DNA from: JAOTWJ01 sp036398175
Lineage (GTDB): Bacteria > Gemmatimonadota > Gemmatimonadetes > Gemmatimonadales > GWC2-71-9
Direction: 5' to 3'
Length of the DNA stretch: 64,000 nucleotides
Assembly: GCA_036398175.1 (NCBI GenBank)
Contig: DASWHL010000137.1
Location: 10,653 to 74,652, forward strand
Each line of letters starts with the position of its first letter. The stretch's first letter is position 1. Shown piece by piece: positions 27,857 to 36,307 of this stretch. The notes below the pieces were generated by a model. The model was not told the DNA's origin. It did not search any database and saw only the letters and a list, made by a program, of their open reading frames with translations. The position numbers and the translations under genes were made by a program.

Positions 27857-27863
27857 GGCGCCC

Positions 27864-29060
27864 ATGATCACCAAGGTCGTGATGGAGGCCCTCTCACCCA
27901 CCATGGAAGAAGGGCGCCTCGCGCAGTGGCTCAAGAAGGAAGGCGACGCTGTGAAGACCGGTGACGTCCTGGCCGAGGTGGAGACCGACAAGGCCATCAT
28001 GGAACTGCCCGCGCGCGGCGACGGTATCCTGCGCAAGATTCTGGTCGGCGACGGCGAGACGACCGAGGTCGGGAATCTGGTAGCCGTCATTGCGGGGCCG
28101 GATGACGACATTGCGGCAGTAGTGGGGCAGGACGGGCAGAGGCGGGCGAGCGAGGCCCCGGCCACGGCTGCCCGCACTGCCCCCGCGGTCAGTCCTGCCG
28201 CGGGCGGGGAGGAAGGCGCGAGGATCAAGGCCTCACCCCTGGCCCGCCGGGTGGCGGGAGAGAAGGGCCTGGACCTCCGCCGCGTGGAAGGCTCCGGTCC
28301 CGCTGGGCGCATCGTCAAGCGCGACGTAGACGCCGCCCTCCCTGCGCCCGCCGCCCTCACCGCCCCGGCCGGCGGGGCAGAAGGGTGGGAAGACGTCCGC
28401 CTTTCCCAGGTCCGCAAGACCATCGCGCGCCGGCTCACGCAGTCGCTGGCACCGATCCCGCACTTCTTCCTCACGGCCGAGGTGGACATGGAACGCGCGG
28501 CGGAGGCGCGGGACGTCCTCAACGCCGCGGGCGACGTCCGGATCTCGTTCAACGACATCGTGGTCAAGGTCGTCGCCATGGCGCTGCGCCAGCACCGCGC
28601 GTGCAACGCGTGGTGGCAGGGGGACACCATCCGGTACTTCCACGACGTCCACATCGGCGTCGCGGTGGCGATTGACGAGGGGTTGATCACGCCGGTGATC
28701 CGGCACGCGGACCGCAAGTCGCTGCGGGCCATCGCGGAGGAGACCGGCCGCCTCGCCGAGCGCGCGCGCGCGCGCAAGCTCGCGCCCGAGGAATACACGG
28801 GCAGCACGTTCTCGATCTCCAACCTCGGTATGTTCGGCATCGCCGAGTTCACGGCCGTGATCAACCCGCCCGAGGCGGGCATTCTGGCCGTCGGCGCCAT
28901 CACGCCGACGCCCGTGGCGCACGACGGTACGGTCACGATCCGGCGGCGCATGCGGGTCACCATGAGCTGCGATCACCGCATCATTGACGGGGCGACGGGC
29001 GCCCGGTTCCTGCAGACGGTGCGCCGGATGCTCGAGCAGCCCCTCGCCATCGTCTGGTAG
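27864..29060 (+). CDS. pdhC: Dihydrolipoamide acetyltransferase, E2 of pyruvate dehydrogenase
   Basis: 398 residues in three parts. A single lipoyl domain (1-78) has the attachment lysine K43 in VETDKAIMELPA. After an Ala/Pro-rich linker, a peripheral-subunit-binding domain (about 120-155, ASPLARRVAGEKGLDL and GPAGRIVKRDV) binds E1 or E3. The catalytic domain (about 175-398) ends with the SCDHRIIDG motif (H371, D375), the usual HxxxDG. It transfers the acetyl group to CoA. Only one lipoyl domain, as in many Gram-positive and Gemmatimonadota-like enzymes. Confidence 0.93.
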   Translation: MITKVVMEALSPTMEEGRLAQWLKKEGDAVKTGDVLAEVETDKAIMELPARGDGILRKILVGDGETTEVGNLVAVIAGPDDDIAAVVGQDGQRRASEAPATAARTAPAVSPAAGGEEGARIKASPLARRVAGEKGLDLRRVEGSGPAGRIVKRDVDAALPAPAALTAPAGGAEGWEDVRLSQVRKTIARRLTQSLAPIPHFFLTAEVDMERAAEARDVLNAAGDVRISFNDIVVKVVAMALRQHRACNAWWQGDTIRYFHDVHIGVAVAIDEGLITPVIRHADRKSLRAIAEETGRLAERARARKLAPEEYTGSTFSISNLGMFGIAEFTAVINPPEAGILAVGAITPTPVAHDGTVTIRRRMRVTMSCDHRIIDGATGARFLQTVRRMLEQPLAIVW

Positions 29061-29077
29061 CAGAGACGGGGGAGACC

Positions 29078-30472
29078 GTGTCCAAGACGTTCGACGTCAT
29101 CATCCTCGGCGGCGGCCCCGCCGGGTACGTGTGCGCCATTCGCTGCGCCCAGCTCGGCCTCACCACCGCCGTGGTCGAGCGCGACAAGCTGGGCGGCGTG
29201 TGCGTCAACATCGGGTGCATCCCGAGCAAGGCCCTGCTCCACTCGGCGCGGGTCGCCAGCATCATCAAGCACGACGCCGCGGCGCTCGGCATCACCACCG
29301 GCGAGGTGAAGCTCGACTACAAGGTCGCCATGCAGCGGTCCCGCCAGGTCAGCGAGCAGAACGCCAAGGGCGTCGAGTTCCTGATGAAGAAGCACAAGGT
29401 GACCGTGATCCGCGGCTCCGGCGTCCTCCAGAAAGGGCGCAAGGTCAAGGTCGGCGACGACGTCTACACGGCCGGCAAGGCGGTGGTCCTCGCCACGGGC
29501 TCGCGCGTCAAGGGACTTCCGCAGGTGGGCCTCGAGATCAACAAGACCACCGTGATCTCCACGGATGAGGCCCTGATGCTCGAGCAGGCGCCCGCGAGCC
29601 TCGCCATCGTCGGCGCGGGCGCGGTCGGCATGGAGTTCGCCGACATCTTCGACGCGTTCGGCAGCGAGGTCACGCTGATCGAGGTCCTGCCCCGCATCCT
29701 GCCGCTCGAGGATGCCGAGTCGTCCGCCGCGCTGGCACGGGTCTACAAGAAGCGCGGGATCCGGGTGCTGGCCGGCGCCAGGGTGAAGGGCGCCAAGGGC
29801 GGCAAGACCGGCGTCACGCTCGAGGTCGAGGCGAACGGCAAGACCGAATCCCTCGCGGTCGAGAAGGTGCTCATGGCGGCGGGCCGCGGGCTCAACGTCG
29901 AGGACATCGGCCTCGACGCGGCGGGCGTCACGCTCACCGACCGCGGGTTCGTCCAGGTGGACGACGCGCTGCGCACCACCGCCGACGGCGTGTTCGCGAT
30001 CGGCGATATCGCCGGCCCGCCCATGCTCGCCCACAAGGGCAGCCGCGAGGGGGTGGTCGTTGCGGAGACCATCGCCGGGCACCGGCCGCATCGCATCCGG
30101 TACGACAACGTCCCGTCGGTCACCTACTGCCACCCCGAGGTGGCGAGCATCGGGCTCACGGAAGAGGCCTGCAAGGACAAGCAGCTCGCGTATCAGGTGG
30201 GCAAGTTCCCGCTCACCGCCAACGGCCGCGCCCGCGCGGCCATCGAGACGGACGGCTTCGTCAAGATCATCCGCGACACGAAGTACGGCGAGATCCTCGG
30301 CGCCCACATCGTGGCGTCGCACGCCAGCGAGATGATCCACGAGCTGGTCGTGGCCCGCGAGAACGAGTACACGGTGGACGAGGTGGACCTCGCCATCCAC
30401 GCCCACCCGACCCTGTCCGAGGCCGTGGCGGAGGCCGCGCTCGACTCGCTCGGCCGGGTGCTGCACACGTAG
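29078..30472 (+). CDS. lpd: Dihydrolipoamide dehydrogenase (E3)
   Basis: 464 residues from a GTG start. FAD-binding GGGPAGYVCA, the redox disulfide C42-C47 in GGVCVNIGCIPS, the NAD-binding GAGAVGMEFADIF and the C-terminal H443/E448 dyad (AHPTLSEAV) are all there. It reoxidises lipoyl groups of PDH and of the glycine-cleavage H protein with NAD+. GGGGAGACC sits just before the start. Likely the shared E3 of the cell, since no other lpd is seen in the window. Confidence 0.96.
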   Translation: MSKTFDVIILGGGPAGYVCAIRCAQLGLTTAVVERDKLGGVCVNIGCIPSKALLHSARVASIIKHDAAALGITTGEVKLDYKVAMQRSRQVSEQNAKGVEFLMKKHKVTVIRGSGVLQKGRKVKVGDDVYTAGKAVVLATGSRVKGLPQVGLEINKTTVISTDEALMLEQAPASLAIVGAGAVGMEFADIFDAFGSEVTLIEVLPRILPLEDAESSAALARVYKKRGIRVLAGARVKGAKGGKTGVTLEVEANGKTESLAVEKVLMAAGRGLNVEDIGLDAAGVTLTDRGFVQVDDALRTTADGVFAIGDIAGPPMLAHKGSREGVVVAETIAGHRPHRIRYDNVPSVTYCHPEVASIGLTEEACKDKQLAYQVGKFPLTANGRARAAIETDGFVKIIRDTKYGEILGAHIVASHASEMIHELVVARENEYTVDEVDLAIHAHPTLSEAVAEAALDSLGRVLHT

Positions 30473-30476
30473 CGCG

Positions 30477-30860
30477 GTGCGATCGGTCGTGGCCCCCGAC
30501 CTCATCGGCGTCGCGCTGGGCGCCCTGGCGGCCGGCGCCGCGGGGGGAGCGGGTGCCGTCACGCTGGCGCTCGCCGTCCTGCGCACCCGCCTCGAGTACC
30601 TCCTGCCGCTCCTCGTGTTCGGGGGTATCGTGACGGCCGCGGCGCTGGCGTGGCGGCTCGCGGCCCCCATCACCGACTGGTGGCGGCGCGGCCTCACGGC
30701 GGTCCTCGCCGTATTCGGGGCGCTGATGCTCACCGCCCTCTCCGCCCCCGCCGACCGGATCGCGGGCATCACCGGCCTGCTGGCCCTGGCCGCGGCGCTG
30801 CTCGGCGCCGCGGGGCTCGCCGCGCGGCACAGCGTCCGGAGCCGAGCGCGTGACGCCTGA
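30477..30860 (+). CDS. Small integral membrane protein inside the PDH-lip operon
   Basis: 127 residues with four predicted membrane segments (about 8-36, 42-60, 68-85 and 92-112), very rich in Ala, Gly and Leu, with a basic C-terminal tail. GTG start 4 bp after lpd; its end overlaps lipB by 11 bp. No family recognised. Its conserved placement would need comparison with other genomes. Confidence 0.6.
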   Translation: MRSVVAPDLIGVALGALAAGAAGGAGAVTLALAVLRTRLEYLLPLLVFGGIVTAAALAWRLAAPITDWWRRGLTAVLAVFGALMLTALSAPADRIAGITGLLALAAALLGAAGLAARHSVRSRARDA

Positions 30861-31545
30861 CCTCGGGATCGTGGCCCTCGGACGGATGGCGTACGGCGAG
30901 GCCCTGGCACTCCAGCGCGACGTCGCCGCCCGGCGGATCGCCGGCACGCTCGACCACGACGTGCTGCTCCTCGTCGAGCATCCGCCGGTCATCACCCTCG
31001 GGCGTGGCTTCCAGCCCCGGAACCTGCCCATCCAGCGCGACGCGCTCGCGCGGCGCGGGATCGAAGTGCACGAGATTGACCGGGGCGGCGACGTCACGTT
31101 CCACGGGCCGGGACAGCTCGTGGGCTACCCGATCTTCGACCTGGGGGGCCATCGCCGCGACCTGCACTGGTTCCTGCGGCAGATGGAGGAGGCGCTGATC
31201 ACGGCGCTCGCCGGCTTCGGGATCCCTGGCGAGCGCGCGGCGGGCTACACCGGCGTGTGGACCCGCGGCCGCAAGATCGCGAGCATCGGCATCCACGTCC
31301 GACAGTGGGTGACGTGGCACGGCTTCGCGCTCAACGTCACGACCGATCTCTCGTACTTCGACCTCATCGTCCCCTGCGGCATCCCCGACGTCACGATGAC
31401 CAGCATGCAGCGCGAGCTGGCCGAACGGTTCCCACCCAACGGCTGGAACCGAACCGTGGACAGCGTGGTGCTCGCATTCTGCGACGTCTTCGGAATGCGG
31501 CCACTCCTGGACCCGCTGGACGCCGAGTCTAGCGCGTCCCCATGA
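30850..31545 (+). CDS. lipB: Octanoyl-[acyl-carrier-protein]:protein transferase
   Basis: 231 residues, GTG start. The LipB signature (GGDVTFHGPGQLVGYPIFDL) is near residue 80, the catalytic lysine K142 in GRKIASIGIHV and the nucleophilic cysteine C176 in LIVPCGI, followed by VTMTS, are intact. It moves the octanoyl group from acyl-carrier protein to lipoyl domains, which LipA then converts to lipoyl. Its 3' end overlaps the convergent M20 peptidase by 17 bp. Confidence 0.95.
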   Translation: MTPDLGIVALGRMAYGEALALQRDVAARRIAGTLDHDVLLLVEHPPVITLGRGFQPRNLPIQRDALARRGIEVHEIDRGGDVTFHGPGQLVGYPIFDLGGHRRDLHWFLRQMEEALITALAGFGIPGERAAGYTGVWTRGRKIASIGIHVRQWVTWHGFALNVTTDLSYFDLIVPCGIPDVTMTSMQRELAERFPPNGWNRTVDSVVLAFCDVFGMRPLLDPLDAESSASP

Positions 31546-32893
31546 GCTGGAAGAAGCGCCCGAACACCCGGACGCCCTTCCAGATCTGTTCCACACTGAG
31601 CTTCTCATCCGGCGCGTGCAGCCGATCATCCGGCAACCCGATGCCGGAGAGAATCACGGGCGCGCCGGCCTTGCCCAGCTCGGGGACGATCGGGATGGAG
31701 CCCCCGGACCGGACCGGCACGACGCCGCGGCCCTCTACTTCCTCGAACGCGCGGCTGAGCAGCTCGATGGGCGCCGACTCGACGTCCACCACAACCGGGT
31801 CCGCACCGTGGACGAACGTGAGGGTCACGTCGGCGTACGCCGGAGACGCGGCCTTCACGGCCCTGGCGAGCAGCTTCTGCACCTTCTTCTCGGTCTGCTT
31901 CGGAACCAGCCGCAGGCTGATCTTGGCGGTGGCCTCGGCGGGAATCACCGTCTTGGCCCCCTCACCGGTGAACCCGCCCTTGATGCCGTGGATCTCCAAC
32001 GTCGGGAGCGCCCAGAGTCGCTCGAACACCGAGTACTTCGTGAGCCCCGTGAGCGCCTTCGCGCCCACCTCCTCGCGCTGGAACCGCCGCTCGTTGAACG
32101 GCAGCTTGCTCCACGCGTCACGGACCTGCTTGGGCGGCCGCTCCACCAGCTCGTACAGCCCCGGGACCTTGATCCGGCCGTCCGGACCCTTGAGCGCGGC
32201 CAGGATACGAGCCAGCGCCTCGTGCGCGTTGGGCGCGGCACCCCCGTACAGCCCGGAGTGCAGGTCCGCCCGCGCCGTGCGGACCTTGAGCTCCGCGTAG
32301 CAGAGGCCCCGCAGGCCGGTCTCCACCGCGGGCCAGCCGGGCGCGTAGTACGGCGTGTCGGCAACGAGCACCGCGTCCGCCCGCACGCGCTCCGGCTCGC
32401 GGCCGAGGAGGTCGAAGAGCACCTTGCTGCCGCTTTCCTCCTGGCCCTCGATGAGGAACCGGAGATTCACGGGCGCCGCACCCTGCGCCAGCACGGCCTC
32501 GAACGCCTTGATGATCGCAAACGTCTGGCCCTTGTCGTCGGTGGCGCCGCGCGCGTAGATGTTCCCGTCCCGCACGGTCGGCTCGAACGGCGGGCTGGTC
32601 CACTCGTCCAGCGGGTCCGGCGGCTGCACGTCGTAGTGGCCGTACACGAGCACCGTCGGCTTCCCCGGCGCGGGCGGCCCCTCGGCCCAGACCACCGGAT
32701 GCGTGTCGCTGGCGAGGTATTCCACTCTCGGGCAGCCGAGCGCGCGCAGGTGATTCCCCACCCACTCCGCCGCCCGGCGGCAGTCGCCGTCGTGCGCGGG
32801 ATCCGTGGAGATGCTCGGAATCCGGAGCAGCGCCTTCAGCTCCTCCACCATGCGGTCGCGATGCACCGCCACGAACGATTCGAAACCCGACAT
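31529..32893 (-). CDS. M20-family metallopeptidase (dipeptidase/carnosinase type)
   Basis: 454 residues. Zinc-binding residues follow the M20 order: H in VYGHYDVQPPDP, D in GATDDKGQ, the EE pair in EGQEESGS, D in VLVADTP, and the late H in DRLHAPDEK. The dimerisation (lid) domain is inserted in the middle. The family removes C-terminal or N-terminal residues from dipeptides. The ATG at 32893 has AAAAGGA seven bases upstream; an ATG six codons earlier has none. No signal peptide, so cytoplasmic. Confidence 0.9.
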   Translation of the reverse strand: MSGFESFVAVHRDRMVEELKALLRIPSISTDPAHDGDCRRAAEWVGNHLRALGCPRVEYLASDTHPVVWAEGPPAPGKPTVLVYGHYDVQPPDPLDEWTSPPFEPTVRDGNIYARGATDDKGQTFAIIKAFEAVLAQGAAPVNLRFLIEGQEESGSKVLFDLLGREPERVRADAVLVADTPYYAPGWPAVETGLRGLCYAELKVRTARADLHSGLYGGAAPNAHEALARILAALKGPDGRIKVPGLYELVERPPKQVRDAWSKLPFNERRFQREEVGAKALTGLTKYSVFERLWALPTLEIHGIKGGFTGEGAKTVIPAEATAKISLRLVPKQTEKKVQKLLARAVKAASPAYADVTLTFVHGADPVVVDVESAPIELLSRAFEEVEGRGVVPVRSGGSIPIVPELGKAGAPVILSGIGLPDDRLHAPDEKLSVEQIWKGVRVFGRFFQLMGTR

Positions 32894-32963
32894 GATGATG
32901 TCCTTTTGCATGGTGCGGACTGACGGCCTGGTGACGCCAAAATCTAGCCGGACGTCCCGGGAC

Positions 32964-32992
32964 TTGCCGACTTCGCCGGCAACGCGTCTATT
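32964..32992 (+). promoter_or_regulatory. Putative sigma-70 promoter of gdhA
   Basis: TTGCCG (32964-32969), 17-bp spacer, TCTATT (32987-32992), then GGAGGAGG before the ATG at 33020. Confidence 0.4.
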
Positions 32993-33019
32993 CGAGCCGT
33001 CCGACGGAGGAGGCCCAGC

Positions 33020-34276
33020 ATGTCCGCCATGAGATCCACGATGGCCACCGGGGCCATCGTTCGCAGCCAGTTCGACACGGCCGCGGACCTTGCCCAGCTC
33101 GACGTCGCCCAGCGCCGCCTGCTGTGCGGGCCGTTCCGGTCCGTGACTGTGGACGTGCCCGTCCGCATGGACGATGGCCGCATCGAGGTGTACCGTGGCT
33201 ACCGGATCCAGCACAGCGGCGCGCGGGGACCGTGCAAGGGCGGCATCCGGTTCCACCCCGAGGCCGACCAGGAAGAAGTGCTCGGCCTCGCCACCACCAT
33301 GACCTGGAAGACCGCCCTGGCCGACGTGCCGTTCGGCGGCGCCAAGGGCGGCGTCCAGGTGGACCCGCGGGCCCTCTCCCCGCGCGAGCTGGAAGCCCTG
33401 ACCCGCACCTTCACGGGACGCATCTCCCTGATGCTCGGGCCCTACCGCGACGTCCCGGCGCCCGACATGGGCACGAACCAGCAGGTCATGGCCTGGCTGC
33501 TCGACGAGTACTCGAAACGGAACGGCTACACGCCCGCCGTCGTGACCGGCAAGCCCATCGCGCTCGGCGGCTCGCTCGGCCGCGAGGAGGCCACCGCCCA
33601 GGGCGTCGTGTACGTCATGGAAGCCTACGCGGCCGACGAAGGGCTCCCCATCGAGGGCAGCCGGGTCGTCATTCAGGGATTCGGCAACGTGGGCGCGCAG
33701 ACCGCCCGGCTGCTGCACGAGCGCGGCGCCCACGTCATCGCCGTGACCGACGTGGACGGCGGCCTGCACCACGACACGGGCCTCGACGTCCCCAACCTCT
33801 TCGAGCACGCGTACCGCCAGCGCCGCCCGGTGGCCGAGTTCCCCGGCGGCGATCCGCTCACCAACGACGCGCTCTGGCGGGTCCCCTGTGACTGGCTCAT
33901 TCCGGCCGCCCTGGGCGGCGTCATCTGCAAGGACCGCAACGTGGACGGCCTCGAGTGCCGGGTCGTCGTGGAAGCGGCCAACGCGCCTACCACGCCAATC
34001 GCGGACAAGGAGCTGGAATCCCGCGGTATCCCGGTGCTGCCGGACTTCCTGGTCAACGCCGGCGGCGTGATCGTGAGCTACTTCGAGTGGGTGCAGAACC
34101 TCCAGCAGCATCCGTGGACCTTCGAGCGGGTCAACGAGGAGCTGCACCGCAAGATCACCCACGCCTATCGTATCGTGCGGGACCTCCGCGCCCGGACCGA
34201 CGCCTCCTGGCGCACCGCCGCCTACGCCATCGCTCTCCAGCGCGTGGCCGAAGCCGAGCGCCTCCGAGGCCACTAG
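33020..34276 (+). CDS. gdhA: Glutamate dehydrogenase family (Glu/Leu/Phe/Val dehydrogenase)
   Basis: 418 residues. GPCKGGIRFHPE carries the substrate lysine, WKTALADVPFGGAKGGV the catalytic lysine, and APDMGTN the catalytic aspartate. The nucleotide-binding domain has GFGNVGAQTARLLHERG, compatible with NAD(H) or NADP(H). This is the hexameric ~420-residue class. It interconverts glutamate and 2-oxoglutarate plus ammonium. A strong GGAGGAGG precedes the ATG. It is isolated between two minus-strand genes and overlaps the next one's stop by four bases. Confidence 0.92.
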   Translation: MSAMRSTMATGAIVRSQFDTAADLAQLDVAQRRLLCGPFRSVTVDVPVRMDDGRIEVYRGYRIQHSGARGPCKGGIRFHPEADQEEVLGLATTMTWKTALADVPFGGAKGGVQVDPRALSPRELEALTRTFTGRISLMLGPYRDVPAPDMGTNQQVMAWLLDEYSKRNGYTPAVVTGKPIALGGSLGREEATAQGVVYVMEAYAADEGLPIEGSRVVIQGFGNVGAQTARLLHERGAHVIAVTDVDGGLHHDTGLDVPNLFEHAYRQRRPVAEFPGGDPLTNDALWRVPCDWLIPAALGGVICKDRNVDGLECRVVVEAANAPTTPIADKELESRGIPVLPDFLVNAGGVIVSYFEWVQNLQQHPWTFERVNEELHRKITHAYRIVRDLRARTDASWRTAAYAIALQRVAEAERLRGH

Positions 34277-35364
34277 GGAACGTTGATCAGCGCGTCGAGG
34301 ACGGCAAACGGGTCGCGGGTCCCCGCGGTGTCGAGGGCGGCGGCCATCCGCTCCATGACCTGGCGGACACTGTTGCCGTTCTGCTGGTAAAGGGCCTCGA
34401 ACCGGGCGAGCCGCGTGCGGTAGATCGTGGTCGCCACCACGGTGGCGTTATTTAGCGTGTTGGCCGCGAGCCGCGCGCCGTCGTAGCGCTCGAGCGTCCC
34501 GTCCAGGCCGCTCGCGAGCCGCGCCCGCGCGCCCCCGTAGTGGTGGGCGCGCACGGAATCCAGCGCCGGGCCCGCAGGATGCCGCGCGTACGCGGCGCGC
34601 AGCGAGTCCACCAGGGCCGCGTAGAACGCGCCCAGCCGGATCTCGTCCCGCCACACGCCCGCCACCCAGGCCACCGCGGCGGCGTCTCCCCGGGCCCGGA
34701 AGAACGCCTCCGCGCCGCGATACCCCACGAAGTGCGCCAGGCTCTCGTCGAAGGGCGTGGCGTTCGGCACGTAGAGTGTCGTGTGCGTCATCTCGTGGAT
34801 CACGGTCTCGACGACGGCCGCCCGATGGCCGCGCACCGTCGTCGAGAGCAACGGGTCCTTGAACCAGCCGAGCGTCGAGAACGCCGAAGCGGGGCGGAGC
34901 GACGTGTCATACCCCCGGGCCTCGAAGTCCCGCGCCGCGGCCTCGGCGCGCGCCCGCGAAAAGAAGCCGCGGTACGGCACCGCGCCCACGATGGGGAACC
35001 ACCAGCGGTGAGGATCGAGTGAGTGCTTGGGCGCGGCCGACAGCACCAACACGAGCGTGTCGCGGCCCACCTCGGCGAACGTCGTGAACGACGGGCCGGG
35101 CGTGAGCCCGAGCGCGGTGTCCGCGAAGGCGCGGGCCTCGATCACGAGCCGCATGTTCTCGCGCCAGGCCGCCGGCAGCGTCGAATCCGCCAGGGCCTCG
35201 GTGAGGGGGCGCCGCCGCAGCATCAGCCGGCCTTGCTCGTACGCGCCGCGCAGCACGAACCGGACATCCGAAGAGAGTGCCACGGCCAGCACGAGAACGA
35301 TCACCACGGCGGCGGCCGCCCAGGCCGCGAGGCGGCGCCAGGCGCGCCACCCGGAGACCCTCAC
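34273..35364 (-). CDS. Predicted aminopeptidase (COG4324-like), membrane-anchored
   Basis: 363 residues. A single hydrophobic segment near the N-terminus (LAAWAAAAVVIVLVLAVALSS) anchors it, and the zinc motif HEMTH (in TVIHEMTHTTLYVPN) follows, with a later FDESLAHFVGYRGA that supplies the third ligand glutamate. These match the Aminopep_rel/COG4324 family of putative metalloaminopeptidases. Substrate unknown. GTG start with GTGA overlap with the upstream barrel gene. Stop codon overlaps the gdhA stop in a CTAG. Confidence 0.78.
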   Translation of the reverse strand: MRVSGWRAWRRLAAWAAAAVVIVLVLAVALSSDVRFVLRGAYEQGRLMLRRRPLTEALADSTLPAAWRENMRLVIEARAFADTALGLTPGPSFTTFAEVGRDTLVLVLSAAPKHSLDPHRWWFPIVGAVPYRGFFSRARAEAAARDFEARGYDTSLRPASAFSTLGWFKDPLLSTTVRGHRAAVVETVIHEMTHTTLYVPNATPFDESLAHFVGYRGAEAFFRARGDAAAVAWVAGVWRDEIRLGAFYAALVDSLRAAYARHPAGPALDSVRAHHYGGARARLASGLDGTLERYDGARLAANTLNNATVVATTIYRTRLARFEALYQQNGNSVRQVMERMAAALDTAGTRDPFAVLDALINVP

Positions 35365-36296
35365 ACCCGGAACCGGAGCCCGATCCGCTGCTCGCCCCCG
35401 CCGAGCAGGACCGTAGGCGTGTAGGCGTAATCCACGGTGAGCGCGCCCATCGTGACGCTCAAGCCCCCCGTGAAGCGGGAGAGCGCAGCATCCGCCGGGC
35501 GCGAGCCGTACGCCCCGCGCGCCAGAACGCCCACCCCCTGCACCACGATCCCGCCCTCCAGGCCCACGATCAGCCGCGTGGCCGCGGCCTGGGGCCACTG
35601 GAGCTCGATCGTGGACATGAGGCGAAACGTCTCGAGCGGATCCACGTAGTTCATCGTGAACCCGAGCCGCGTGAGCCGGGGAAGCGCCATGGCGCTCTCG
35701 CCGTCCCAGTTCCCGCTCACGTTCTGCACCGCAAACCCGAGCGCCGCGAGGTCGAACAGCGCGATCGCCACCCCCACGTCGCCCGAGAGGCCGTGCGCGC
35801 GCAGGTCCGCCACCCGCTGGTCCACGGTCTTGACGGTGCCCCCGAAGGCCAGCAGCCCGAGCCGATAGATCAGGGTGCCGCTCGCGAGCAGCTCCCGCGC
35901 GGCCACGCTGGCGCCGGTCGGTAGCCCCGTCACGCCACCCGTGGCCGGGTCCGGCACCAGTTCGGGCTCGCTGCCGTAGTCGAAATGCTGGAGGCCCAGC
36001 CCCAGGTTCAGCTGGCCGATCCGGATGCCCATCGCGCCGCTGGCCTGATGCGCGTCGAACGGCGCGCCGTGGTAGCCCGCCTCGAGGGCGAGGCCGCGTA
36101 CCAGCGCCAGGCCGGCGGGGTTGGCGAACACGGCGCCCGCGTCCCCCATCAGCGCCGCACCGGCCCCGCCGAGCCCCGCGGCCCGCACGGTGGCCGGATT
36201 CTGGAGCAGCTGCGGCCCCAGCAGGGACTGCGCGGCCACGGCCGGGGCCAGGAGCGCCGACAGCGCCAGGGCATGTGCGCCGATGGCGGCCCGCAC
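35361..36296 (-). CDS. UPF0164/PorV-like outer-membrane beta-barrel protein
   Basis: 311 residues with a signal peptide ending near AVAAQ. The mature N-terminus QLLQNPATVRAAGLGGAGAAL and VFANPAGLALV is the NPAGL signature of UPF0164/PorV-like barrels (FadL-like start). Alternating hydrophobic beta strands run through the rest and end with an aromatic/arginine C-terminus (GLRFRV). Role unknown; in Bacteroidota relatives of this fold serve T9SS. It lies 11 bp downstream of the M30-like lipoprotein gene on the same strand. Confidence 0.78.
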   Translation of the reverse strand: MRAAIGAHALALSALLAPAVAAQSLLGPQLLQNPATVRAAGLGGAGAALMGDAGAVFANPAGLALVRGLALEAGYHGAPFDAHQASGAMGIRIGQLNLGLGLQHFDYGSEPELVPDPATGGVTGLPTGASVAARELLASGTLIYRLGLLAFGGTVKTVDQRVADLRAHGLSGDVGVAIALFDLAALGFAVQNVSGNWDGESAMALPRLTRLGFTMNYVDPLETFRLMSTIELQWPQAAATRLIVGLEGGIVVQGVGVLARGAYGSRPADAALSRFTGGLSVTMGALTVDYAYTPTVLLGGGEQRIGLRFRV

Positions 36297-36307
36297 GACA
36301 CGTACCG

